Shown here in pieces: positions 43,249 to 51,156 of a DNA stretch of 64,000 nucleotides. The translations under genes and the position numbers were made by a program. The stretch is from Pseudomonadota bacterium. Its GTDB lineage: Bacteria > Pseudomonadota > Alphaproteobacteria > Rhizobiales > Rhizobiaceae. Numbering within the stretch: the first letter of the stretch is position 1; every line of letters begins with the position of its first letter. The DNA lies in NCBI GenBank assembly GCA_023399465.1, contig JAEWPB010000058.1, positions 1 through 64,000 of the forward strand. Reading direction: 5' to 3'. Under the pieces are notes generated by a model. It was not told the DNA's origin and searched no databases. It saw only the letters and a list, made by a program, of their open reading frames with translations.

Positions 43249-44463
43249 TCAGGCGACAGCCCGCGCAAGGGCGCAACGCGACCACAGTTGGTGCAGGGCG
43301 CCGACGAGCTTCTCGATATCCTCGTCGCTATGAAGCGGTGTCGGCGTGATGCGCAGGCGCTCGGTCTTGCGCGCCACCGTCGGATAGTTGATCGGCTGCA
43401 CGTAGATATCGTAGCTGTCGAGCAGGATGTCGGAGATCCACTTGCACTTGGCCGCGTCGCCGACCATCACCGGAACGATGTGGCTCGGATTGGGCATGTG
43501 CGGAATACCGCGGGCATCGAGCTGTGCGCGCAGCTTGCGCACCTGTTCCTGCTGGCGGGCGCGCTCGAAACCGCTCACCTTCAGATGCTGGATCGCGGCG
43601 ATGGCGCCAGCGGCCAGCGCCGGCGGCAGTGCAGTGGTGAAGATGAAGCCGGAAGCAAACGAGCGGATGAAGTCGCAGACCGCCGTCGAGCCGGCAATAT
43701 AGCCGCCCATCACGCCGAATGCCTTGCCGAGTGTCGCTTCGATGATGGTGATGCGATCCATCAGCCCTTCGCGCTCGGCGACACCGCCGCCGCGCGGGCC
43801 GTACATGCCGACCGCATGGACTTCGTCGAGATAGGTCATCGCGCCGAACTTGTCGGCAAGATCGCAGATTTCCTTGATCGGGGCGATATCGCCATCCATC
43901 GAGTAGACCGATTCGAACGCGATCAGCTTCGGCGCCTTGGGATCGGCAGCGGCAAGCTTCTCCTCGAGATCCTTGAGGTCGTTGTGCTTCCAGATCACCC
44001 GCTCGCACTTGGCGTGGCGGATGCCCTCGATCATCGAGGCATGGTTGCCGGCATCGGAGAAGATGATCAGGCCAGGGATCTTGGCGCCGAGCGTGCCGAG
44101 CGAAGCCCAGTTCGAGACATAGCCGGAAGTGAAGATCAGCGCCGATTCCTTGCCATGCAGATCGGCAAGCTCACGCTCGAGCAGGACATGGTAATGGTTG
44201 GTGCCGGAGATGTTCCGGGTACCGCCTGCTCCCGCGCCACAGTGATCGATGGCCTCTTTCATCGCCTCGACCACCTTGGGGTGCTGGCCCATGCCGAGAT
44301 AGTCGTTGGAGCACCAGACCGTTACTTCCTTCGGACCATCGGCGGTATAGCGCGTCGCGCGCGGAAAGCTGCCGCGATGACGCTCGAGATCGGCGAACAC
44401 CCGGTAGCGGCCTTCCTCGTGAAGTCCAGCCAGCTCGTTCTTGAAAAATGCCTCGAAATCCAT
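43249..44463 (-). CDS. hemA: 5-aminolevulinate synthase
   Basis: A 404-residue PLP enzyme that condenses glycine and succinyl-CoA to 5-aminolevulinate, the Shemin route of tetrapyrrole synthesis in alphaproteobacteria. The start MDFEAFFKNELAGLHEEGRYR is standard. Further motifs are VWCSNDYLGMGQHP, GGTRNISGT, the PLP-binding acidic block TYLDEVHAVGMYG and the Schiff-base Lys in ATLGKAFGVMGGY. The ATG at 44463 was chosen; the longer frame adds 24 unrelated residues. A perfect TTGAT-N4-ATCAA box lies about 150 bases upstream. The product feeds haem and B12. Confidence 0.95.
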   Translation of the reverse strand: MDFEAFFKNELAGLHEEGRYRVFADLERHRGSFPRATRYTADGPKEVTVWCSNDYLGMGQHPKVVEAMKEAIDHCGAGAGGTRNISGTNHYHVLLERELADLHGKESALIFTSGYVSNWASLGTLGAKIPGLIIFSDAGNHASMIEGIRHAKCERVIWKHNDLKDLEEKLAAADPKAPKLIAFESVYSMDGDIAPIKEICDLADKFGAMTYLDEVHAVGMYGPRGGGVAEREGLMDRITIIEATLGKAFGVMGGYIAGSTAVCDFIRSFASGFIFTTALPPALAAGAIAAIQHLKVSGFERARQQEQVRKLRAQLDARGIPHMPNPSHIVPVMVGDAAKCKWISDILLDSYDIYVQPINYPTVARKTERLRITPTPLHSDEDIEKLVGALHQLWSRCALARAVA

Positions 44464-44608
44464 GATCTGCTCCAGAACCTTGCGCCGTTTTTGGTTTTTG
44501 TCCGCCGGATCGTCAACCCCTTGGATAAGAATCATTCAAAACTGCGTCAAATGGCCCATTACCTAAATTATTCCAGAAATTTCCTAGCCGGTCATCCCGG
44601 CGCGAAAC

Positions 44609-44622
44609 TTGATCTGTATCAA
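44609..44622 (-). promoter_or_regulatory. FNR/FixK-type anaerobox upstream of hemA
   Basis: TTGATCTGTATCAA is an exact match to the FNR/FixK consensus TTGAT-N4-ATCAA. Its centre lies about 152 bases upstream of the hemA ATG, and no other gene start is near. The match suggests induction of ALA synthesis under low oxygen by an FnrN/FixK-type regulator. Confidence 0.75.
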
Positions 44623-44628
44623 GCATCA

Positions 44629-44656
44629 GCAAAAAGGGCGGCTTTTGGCCGCCCTT
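44629..44656 (-). terminator. terminator of the molybdenum hydroxylase operon
   Basis: On the minus strand AAGGGCGGC pairs with GCCGCCCTT (9 base pairs) and TTT follows the paired TT, giving a TTTTT run. It lies 25-50 bases after the stop of the FAD subunit gene and directly abuts the hemA anaerobox. Confidence 0.8.
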
Positions 44657-44681
44657 CGCTGGTTCTTGCGTTGAAAACCCG

Positions 44682-45479
44682 TTACCTGGCGGCGGCAACG
44701 GCCCGCTTGGCCATCACTTTCACGAGATTGGCGCGATATTCGGCGCTGCCGTGGAGATCGCTCAGCAGCGTCGACGGATCGACGGTGATGGTGTCGAGCG
44801 CCGCCGGCGACCAGTTGGCGGCAAGCGCCGCCTCCATGTCCGCCTGACGGAAGACGCCATCCGCCCCTGCCCCGGTCACGGCCACCCGTACGCCCGCCCC
44901 GCTCCGGGCGACGAACACGCCGGTCATGGCGTAGCGCGATGCCGGATTCGCGAACTTCTCGTAGCCCGCGGTATCCGGCGCATCGAACTCGATCGCCGTG
45001 ATGATCTGACCGGACTCAAGCGCGGTTTCGAACAGTCCGGTGAAGAAATCGCCGGCATCGATCTGGAAACCGTTGCCGATGATCCGGGCATTCAGCGCCA
45101 GCATTGCTGCCGGATAGTCCGCCGCCGGGTCGTTGTTGGCGATCGATCCGCCAATCGTGCCCATATGGCGGACATGCGGATCGCCGATCAGCCCCGCGAG
45201 ATGGCAGAGCGCCGGGCAGACTGCCCCGATTGCCGCGGAGGTGGCCACTTCCACGTGCGGCGTGGCCGCGCCGATCCTCACCTTGCGGCCGTCGACGCTG
45301 ATCCCCCGCATGGCTTCGATGTGGCGCAGGTCGACGATATCGCTCGGCGCCGCGAGGCGCTGCTTCATCGTCGGGATCATCGTCATCCCGCCGGCGACGT
45401 ACTTTCCGTCAGCTGCTCCGGCGAGAATTCTGGCTGCCTCCTCGACCGAGGTCGGGCGATGGTAGTTGGTTGCATACAT
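44682..45479 (-). CDS. xanthine dehydrogenase-family FAD-binding subunit (CoxM-like)
   Basis: A 265-residue flavin subunit of a three-part molybdenum hydroxylase. FAD-binding blocks are AGGMTMIPTMKQRL (about residues 30-43) and HMGTIGGSIANNDPAADYPAAMLAL, the CoxM-type pyrophosphate-binding pair. It passes electrons from the Fe-S subunit to an external acceptor. The ATG at 45479 (MYATNYHRPTSVEEA) lies 14 bases after the large-subunit stop; the longer frame starts inside that gene. It is the last gene of the operon and is followed by a strong terminator. Confidence 0.85.
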   Translation of the reverse strand: MYATNYHRPTSVEEAARILAGAADGKYVAGGMTMIPTMKQRLAAPSDIVDLRHIEAMRGISVDGRKVRIGAATPHVEVATSAAIGAVCPALCHLAGLIGDPHVRHMGTIGGSIANNDPAADYPAAMLALNARIIGNGFQIDAGDFFTGLFETALESGQIITAIEFDAPDTAGYEKFANPASRYAMTGVFVARSGAGVRVAVTGAGADGVFRQADMEAALAANWSPAALDTITVDPSTLLSDLHGSAEYRANLVKVMAKRAVAAAR

Positions 45480-45493
45480 GGTTCGTCCCCCTC

Positions 45494-47842
45494 TCAGTGG
45501 CCAGCGCGCGCCGCTTCCCACACCTTCTGGGGCGTGGCCGGCATGTTGAGGTCGTTGTTGCCGATGGCATCGGTGATGGCATTCATCAATGCCGGCGGCG
45601 AACCGATGGCACCCGCCTCGCCGCAGCCCTTGATGCCGAGCGGATTGCTCGGGCACGGGGTCACCTGATGGGAGAGCTTGAACGACGGCAGGTCGTCCGC
45701 CCGCGGCATGGCATAGTCCATGAAGCTCGCGGTCAGAAGCTGCCCTGATGCGGGATCATACTGCACACCTTCGAGCATCGCCTGGCCGACGCCCTGCGCG
45801 ATGCCCCCATGCACCTGGCCCTCGACGATCAGCGGGTTGATGATGTTGCCGAAATCGTCAGCAGCAACGAACTGGATGATCTCCGTCTTGCCGGTTTCCG
45901 GATCGACTTCGACCTCGCAGATATAGCACCCCGCCGGGAAGGTGAAGTTCGACGGATCGTAGAAGGCGGTTTCCTTCAGGCCGGGCTCCATGCCGGCCGG
46001 CAGGTTGTGGGCGGTATAGGCGGCCAGCGCCACCTGGAACCACGGCAGCGTCTTGTCGGTGCCAGCCACCTTCAGCTCGCCGTTTTCGACGACGATGTCG
46101 CTCTCGTCGGCTTCCATCAGATGGGCGGCGATCTTCTTCGCCTTGGCCTCGACCTTGTCCAGCGCTTTGACGATCGCCGACATGCCGACGGCACCGGACC
46201 GCGAGCCGTAGGTGCCCATGCCCATCTGCACCTTGTCGGTATCGCCGTGCACGATGGAGACACTGTCGAGCGGCACCCCGAAGCGGTCGGCGACCAGCTG
46301 GGCGAAAGTGGTCTCATGGCCCTGGCCGTGGCTGTGCGACCCGGTCAGCACCTCGATCGTGCCGACCGCGTTCACCCGCACTTCCGCCGATTCCCACAGG
46401 CCGACGCCCGCCCCGAGCGAACCGACCGCCTGCGACGGCGCGATGCCGCAAGCCTCGATGTAGCAGCTCATGCCGATGCCGCGTTTCTTGCCGCGCGCAC
46501 CCGCTTCCGCCCGGCGCGACGGGAAACCGTTCCAGTCGGCCTGTTCCATCGCCGCATTGAGCGAGGCTTCGTAGTCACCGGCATCATAGTTCATGATGAC
46601 AGGCGTCTGATGCGGGAAGGAGCGGATAAAATTGGCGCGGCGCAGTTCCGCCGGCGAGACGCCGAGTTCGCGCGCCGCCGTTTCCATGGTGCGCTCGAGC
46701 AGGTAGGTCGCCTCGGGACGGCCGGCGCCGCGATAGGCGTCCACCGGCACCGTATTGGTATAGACGGTGCGGACATTGGCATGGATCGCCGGAATGTCGT
46801 ACTGGCCGGAAAGCAGCGTCGCATAGAGATAGGTCGGTACCGCCGACGAAAACAGCGACATGTAGGCGCCGAGATTGGCGATCGTATCGACCTTCAGGCC
46901 GATGATCCGGTTGTTGGCATCGAAGGCCATCTTGACCTTGCTGACATGGTCGCGGCCATGCGCGTCGGTCAGGAAAGCCTCGGTGCGATCGGAAGTCCAC
47001 TTGACCGGCACGCCGGTTTTCTTCGACGCCCACAGACAGACGATCTCTTCCGGATAGATGTAGATCTTCGAGCCGAAGCCGCCGCCGACGTCCGGCGCAA
47101 TCACGCGCAGCTTGTTTTCGGGTGCCACGTTGTAGAAGGCGCTCATCACCAGACGGGCCACATGCGGGTTCTGGCTGGTGGTGTAGCAGGTGTAGTGATC
47201 CTCCGCCGTGTCGTAGATCCCGAGCGCCGCCCGCGGCTCCATCGGATTGGGCGAGAGGCGGTTGTTGTGGATCTCGATTTCCGTCACGTGCGCGGCAGAA
47301 GCGATCGCCTGATCGGTTGCGGCACCGTCGCCGATCTCCCAGTCGAAGATCAGGTTGCCGGGCGCTTCGGGATGGATCTGCGGCGCGTCCGCCTTCAGCG
47401 CATCCACCGCTTCCGTCACCGCGTCGAGTTCGTCGTACTCGATGACCACGGCTTCGGCCGCATCCCGCGCCTCGCCGAGCGAATCGGCGACAACCACAGC
47501 CACGGCATCGCCGACATAGCGCACCGTATCATGCGCCAGTGGTCGCCAGGCGCCCATCTTCATCGGCGAGCCGTCCTTGGAGTGGATCATCCATCCGCAA
47601 ATCAGGTTGCCGATGCCATCGGCGAGCAACTGCTTGCCATCGAGCACGTCGATCACGCCGGGCATGCCCTGAGCAGCCGTCTTGTCGACGCTCTTGATCC
47701 TTGCATGGGCATACGGGCTGCGGACGAAGTAGGCATATTTCATGCCCGGGACGACCATGTCGTCCGTGTACCGGCCCTTGCCGGTCAGAAAACGCTTGTC
47801 TTCCTTACGTGTGACGCGCGCACCAATTCCCTCAACTCCCAT
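45494..47842 (-). CDS. xanthine dehydrogenase-family molybdopterin-binding subunit (form II CoxL-like)
   Basis: A 782-residue molybdopterin cytosine dinucleotide-binding large subunit. It starts GIGARVTRKEDKRFLTGKGRYTDD. The active-site segment reads VDAYRGAGRPEA (about residue 365), the form II signature AYRGAGR, not the AYXCSFR of true carbon monoxide dehydrogenase. VGGGFGSK and the late GCGEAGAIGSPPALMNAI with the catalytic Glu are also present. It is therefore a hydroxylase of unknown substrate (aldehyde, purine or N-heterocycle) and should not be called CO dehydrogenase without assay. It is preceded by the [2Fe-2S] subunit gene. Confidence 0.86.
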   Translation of the reverse strand: MGVEGIGARVTRKEDKRFLTGKGRYTDDMVVPGMKYAYFVRSPYAHARIKSVDKTAAQGMPGVIDVLDGKQLLADGIGNLICGWMIHSKDGSPMKMGAWRPLAHDTVRYVGDAVAVVVADSLGEARDAAEAVVIEYDELDAVTEAVDALKADAPQIHPEAPGNLIFDWEIGDGAATDQAIASAAHVTEIEIHNNRLSPNPMEPRAALGIYDTAEDHYTCYTTSQNPHVARLVMSAFYNVAPENKLRVIAPDVGGGFGSKIYIYPEEIVCLWASKKTGVPVKWTSDRTEAFLTDAHGRDHVSKVKMAFDANNRIIGLKVDTIANLGAYMSLFSSAVPTYLYATLLSGQYDIPAIHANVRTVYTNTVPVDAYRGAGRPEATYLLERTMETAARELGVSPAELRRANFIRSFPHQTPVIMNYDAGDYEASLNAAMEQADWNGFPSRRAEAGARGKKRGIGMSCYIEACGIAPSQAVGSLGAGVGLWESAEVRVNAVGTIEVLTGSHSHGQGHETTFAQLVADRFGVPLDSVSIVHGDTDKVQMGMGTYGSRSGAVGMSAIVKALDKVEAKAKKIAAHLMEADESDIVVENGELKVAGTDKTLPWFQVALAAYTAHNLPAGMEPGLKETAFYDPSNFTFPAGCYICEVEVDPETGKTEIIQFVAADDFGNIINPLIVEGQVHGGIAQGVGQAMLEGVQYDPASGQLLTASFMDYAMPRADDLPSFKLSHQVTPCPSNPLGIKGCGEAGAIGSPPALMNAITDAIGNNDLNMPATPQKVWEAARAGH

Positions 47843-47924
47843 ATCAACCTCCCTATGGGGTACTGGCTTGGCATGCCGCCGGGGAAAAGCGAGTGGCGGC
47901 TACGAGGCCAGTCGTGTTTCGTGC

Positions 47925-48413
47925 TTATTCCGCGGCCTGCCGGGCGGCCGACATTTCGGCGCTCGCGGCAAGGATGGCCTTGACGATGTTGTGGTAGCCG
48001 GTGCACCGACAGATATTGCCTTCCAGCTCGGCACGCACGGTCTTCTCGTCGAGCGCCCCGCCATGGCGGCGGATCATGTCCACGGCCGTCATCACCATGC
48101 CCGGCGTGCAGAAGCCGCACTGCAGACCATGATGTTCCTTGAAGGCAGCCTGGACGGGATGAAGCTCGCCGTTGCTGGCAATGCCCTCTATGGTGGTAAT
48201 CGCCGAGCCGTCCGCCTGGACCGCGAGGATCGAGCAGCTCTTCACAGACTTGCCGTCCATATGGACAACACAGGAGCCGCACTGCGAAGTATCGCAGCCG
48301 ACATGGGTTCCCGTCAGCCCCAGCTTTTCGCGAATGAAATGAACGAGAAGCGTGCGCTCCTCACATTCTCCACTCATCGTCCGGCCATTCACCGTCAATG
48401 TAACTTTAGCCAT
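47925..48413 (-). CDS. xanthine dehydrogenase-family [2Fe-2S] subunit (CoxS-like)
   Basis: A 162-residue electron-transfer subunit with two [2Fe-2S] centres. The plant-ferredoxin-like centre is GCDTSQCGSCVVHMDG with a later Cys in KSCSILA. The all-helical centre is CGFCTPGMVMTA followed by NICRCTGYHNIV. It links the molybdenum site of the large subunit to the flavin subunit. The ATG at 48413 (MAKVTLTVNGRTM) matches the family start. It is the promoter-proximal gene of the S-L-M operon; 82 bases separate it from the large-subunit gene. Confidence 0.9.
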   Translation of the reverse strand: MAKVTLTVNGRTMSGECEERTLLVHFIREKLGLTGTHVGCDTSQCGSCVVHMDGKSVKSCSILAVQADGSAITTIEGIASNGELHPVQAAFKEHHGLQCGFCTPGMVMTAVDMIRRHGGALDEKTVRAELEGNICRCTGYHNIVKAILAASAEMSAARQAAE

Positions 48414-48560
48414 ACTGTTCCTCCACGTGCCTCTCCCAGACACCGGAGCCATCATTTGACTTTTTGCTTGAAGGATCAACCAGTACTTTCATCACCGGAC
48501 GATTTTTTATTGCAACCGGAAGAGCCCACGGCCAGCCGCACTGGCTGCGACGATCCCTCA

Positions 48561-48597
48561 GTGGAACAACGCAGAAACCGGTGGAACAATGCAGAAA
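48561..48597. repeat. 17-base tandem direct repeat, 20-base period
   Basis: GTGGAACAAYGCAGAAA occurs at 48561-48577 and again at 48581-48597, differing at one base. A 20-base period is close to two helical turns, so a dimeric regulator could bind both copies on one face. Confidence 0.7.
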
Positions 48598-48706
48598 AAT
48601 GAGGGGGTTGGAGCGCGCGTCCACATTTTGAGCCAGATTGTTTCCTAGCTGCGGACACGCATAAGCAGCGGGAATGCTGCAACCTTGAAGAAATCGGGGA
48701 CGTCGT

Positions 48707-48725
48707 GTACCGGACAGACCGGTAC
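48707..48725 (+). repeat. inverted repeat in the glycine-zipper gene leader
   Basis: GTACCGG and CCGGTAC form a perfect 7-base inverted repeat with a 5-base spacer, followed by TTTGTGT, about 16 bases before the GGAGAG ribosome-binding site. It could be an RNA hairpin or an operator. Confidence 0.5.
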
Positions 48726-48751
48726 TTTGTGTAAAACATTGGAGAGAGTTT

Positions 48752-49018
48752 ATGAAGAAAGCGCTCATTCTTGTATTGATCGGCATGGCGGTCGCAAGCT
48801 GCTCGCAGACTGAAAAGGGTGCCGGCATCGGCGCCGCCTCCGGCGCAATCATTGGTGGCGCGATTACCGGCAATGTTCGCGGCGCGGCCGTTGGCGCGGC
48901 GATCGGCGGCGTTTCCGGCGCAGTCATCGGTTCGGTCACCGATCGTCCCGGCCAGTGCTACTACCGCGACCGGTACGGCCGTCGTTATGTCGACGCCTGC
49001 CCGCGCGGCAACTACTGA
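48752..49018 (+). CDS. glycine-zipper outer-membrane-type lipoprotein
   Basis: An 88-residue protein with a lipoprotein signal (ALILVLIGMAVASC, Cys at about residue 17). A glycine-zipper segment of about 45 residues follows (GAGIGAASGAIIGGAITG and GAAVGAAIGGVSGAVIG), then a short C-terminal piece with two cysteines (CYYRDRYGRRYVDAC). It resembles the small 17-kDa-antigen-like and YMGG-type lipoproteins; the function is unknown, probably envelope-associated. GGAGAG lies 8 bases before the ATG and a strong terminator follows, so it is transcribed alone. Confidence 0.8.
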   Translation: MKKALILVLIGMAVASCSQTEKGAGIGAASGAIIGGAITGNVRGAAVGAAIGGVSGAVIGSVTDRPGQCYYRDRYGRRYVDACPRGNY

Positions 49019-49038
49019 TCCAGCCATCGCCTTATTGG

Positions 49039-49069
49039 AAAGTCCCGGGTCTTGCCCGGGACTTTTTTT
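49039..49069 (+). terminator. intrinsic terminator of the glycine-zipper gene
   Basis: AAAGTCCCGGG pairs with CCCGGGACTTT (11 base pairs, 5-base loop) followed by TTTT. Canonical Rho-independent terminator, 20 bases after the stop. Confidence 0.92.
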
Positions 49070-49192
49070 GTGACCGCCTTTGCCCATGCGGATGAAATCG
49101 ATACATTTTGATGTTATTTGCAGTTAGGCTTGGACTGTTAACTGCCGGGCAACTCCCACTGTCATACAGGTGATCAAACCGAAAAGCTGTGT

Positions 49193-51118
49193 ATGCCGAA
49201 GCAACCGACTGCCCCGAGAAAGAGTATTGTGTATCGGAGAGCCGGAGCCCTCGCGATTGCTGCGTGCGTGGCGCTATCGCCGCTCTTCGCCCGCGAGGCC
49301 AACGCCTTCAAGTTGTTCGGCATCACCCTGTTCGGATCGAAGGACGAGGACAAGGCGCAGGAAGTGCTCGATCCCGTCCGCTACACCGTGACGATGAGTA
49401 CCGGCTCGGCGGACAAGACCCTGCGCGAAGCCCTCGAGGACGCCTCCCAACTCGTGCAGGACAAGGACAATCCGGTCTCCGGCGATCTCGGCCTCGTCGT
49501 CAAGGCGCGTGACGACCGCGAGCGGCTGATCGCCACACTGTACGAAAATGCCCGCTACGGTGGCGTGGTGAAGATCACGGTCAACGGCATCGACCTCGAC
49601 CAGTTGCCGCCACTGCCCGAATTCGACAATTCGCGTCCGATACCGGTGGTGATCTCGGTCGATCCCGGCCCGGTCTTCCGCCTCGGCAAGGTCACGCTCG
49701 GCGGCGATGCCGCCAATCTCAACCCGGCCACCTATGGCCTCGTCCCCGGCGTCGCGGCCGGATCCCTGCTGATCCTGAAAGCCGCAGAGAAGATCGTCGA
49801 GGACATCCAGGCCCAGGGCCGGCCCCTGGCGCGGCTTACCGCCCGCGACGTCATCGCCGATCACAAGACCAATACAGTCGACGTGACCATATCGGTCGCC
49901 GGCGGGCCGATCGCGCCGCTCGGTCCGATCACCATTTCCGGCGACAAGGCGGTCAATCCGGACTTCATCCGCCGCTATTCCCGCCTCAACGAGGGCAAGC
50001 CCTATTCACCGGAGGAACTGCGCAAGGCCGGAGATCGCCTGCGCCAGCTCGGCATCTTTTCCAGCGTCAGCATCCGCCCGGCAAGCGCGCTCGCGCCGAA
50101 CGGCTCGATCCCGCTGACCATCGAGGTGGCGGAAGGCAAGCAGCGCGTGCTTGGCCTAGGTGCCCAGATATCGACGATCGACGGCTTCGGGCTGCAAGGC
50201 TACTGGGGTCACCGCAATCTCTTTGGACAGGCAGAATCCCTGCGCATCGAAGGATCGATCTCGCGCATCGGCGCCAACAGCGTCGGGGATCTCGACTACT
50301 CCGCCGGCATTCTCTTCTCAAAGCCCGGCGCTTTCTTCCCCGCAGCGACCTTCAATTCCAGCCTGGTGGCGAAAACCGAGCATCCCGACACCTACAAGGC
50401 GACCACGGTCACCGCATCGGCGGGCCTGAGCTACGAGATCTCCGAACAGGATACCGTTTCGGGCGGCGGCGAACTGAGCTGGGCCGATACCGACGACGCC
50501 TTTGGCAGCCACCAGTACCTGACCTTCGCTCTGCCCTTCGAATATATCCGCGACACGCGCGACAACAAGCTCGACCCGACCAAGGGCTATCGCGGCACGG
50601 TATCGACCAAGCCGAGCTACGAAATCCTGGAGAGCACGTTCTTCAGTTCCTTCGAGGGCTCGATTTCCGGCTACAAGCCGCTCGGGGCCGAGGACAAGAT
50701 CGTGCTCGCCGGCAAGCTGAGCCTCGGAACACTGCTTGGCGGCGCTACTCTCGAGGAGATTCCGACCACACGGCGCTTCTTTGCCGGCGGCGGCGGCTCC
50801 GTGCGCGGCTTTGCCTACCAGGAGATCTCTCCCTATAATAACAAGGGTGAGGCGACCGGTGGACGCTCCTATGCCATCAGCTCCGTGGAAGCACGCTACA
50901 AGCTGACCGAAAACATCGGCGTCGTACCATTCGTCGACGCCGGAACAGTTTCCAGGGAAGTCTACCCGGATTTTTCCGACGTCCGGGTCGGCGTCGGTAT
51001 CGGCGTTCGCTACGCCACGCCGTTCGGCCCGCTCCGGCTCGATTTCGCCGTTCCGCTCAATCCATATGAGGGCGGCAGCAAATTCGGCATCTATGCCGGT
51101 ATCGGTCAGGCTTTCTGA
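49193..51118 (+). CDS. tamA: outer membrane translocation module protein TamA
   Basis: A 641-residue Omp85-family protein with an N-terminal signal (AIAACVALSPLFAREANA, about residue 39). Three POTRA domains span about residues 50-290, and a 16-stranded C-terminal barrel follows. The L6 loop motif appears as FFAGGGGSVRGFAYQEISP (the VRGF signature), and the C-terminus ends in Phe (GIGQAF) as outer-membrane barrels do. TamA works with TamB in moving outer-membrane proteins or phospholipids. It is 38 bases upstream of tamB, the usual pair. The ATG lacks a strong Shine-Dalgarno; the next start would cut the signal. Confidence 0.92.
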   Translation: MPKQPTAPRKSIVYRRAGALAIAACVALSPLFAREANAFKLFGITLFGSKDEDKAQEVLDPVRYTVTMSTGSADKTLREALEDASQLVQDKDNPVSGDLGLVVKARDDRERLIATLYENARYGGVVKITVNGIDLDQLPPLPEFDNSRPIPVVISVDPGPVFRLGKVTLGGDAANLNPATYGLVPGVAAGSLLILKAAEKIVEDIQAQGRPLARLTARDVIADHKTNTVDVTISVAGGPIAPLGPITISGDKAVNPDFIRRYSRLNEGKPYSPEELRKAGDRLRQLGIFSSVSIRPASALAPNGSIPLTIEVAEGKQRVLGLGAQISTIDGFGLQGYWGHRNLFGQAESLRIEGSISRIGANSVGDLDYSAGILFSKPGAFFPAATFNSSLVAKTEHPDTYKATTVTASAGLSYEISEQDTVSGGGELSWADTDDAFGSHQYLTFALPFEYIRDTRDNKLDPTKGYRGTVSTKPSYEILESTFFSSFEGSISGYKPLGAEDKIVLAGKLSLGTLLGGATLEEIPTTRRFFAGGGGSVRGFAYQEISPYNNKGEATGGRSYAISSVEARYKLTENIGVVPFVDAGTVSREVYPDFSDVRVGVGIGVRYATPFGPLRLDFAVPLNPYEGGSKFGIYAGIGQAF

Positions 51119-51156
51119 TCCTGATGAACGCCGTAAATCTAGGATAGAGTGGCGAA

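Larger units (their letters stand above)
48414..48751. other. divergent regulatory region (molybdenum hydroxylase operon / glycine-zipper gene)
   Basis: About 340 bases without a gene. It holds a 17-base direct repeat with a 20-base period (48561-48597) and a perfect 7-base inverted repeat before the glycine-zipper gene (48707-48725). I see no confident -10/-35 pair. Confidence 0.6.

Noticed and set aside
45809..47983. Long plus-strand open frame (724 codons) opposite the molybdenum hydroxylase large subunit gene
   Set aside because: Same mirror effect; rich in His, Arg and Asp without pattern, while the opposite strand encodes a complete enzyme.
48583..48609. GGAAC-N18-GGTT as an RpoE2-type extracytoplasmic sigma promoter for the glycine-zipper gene
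   Set aside because: The spacing and the -10 element do not match the known GGAAC-N16/17-CGTT pattern, and the GGAAC is explained by the direct repeat.
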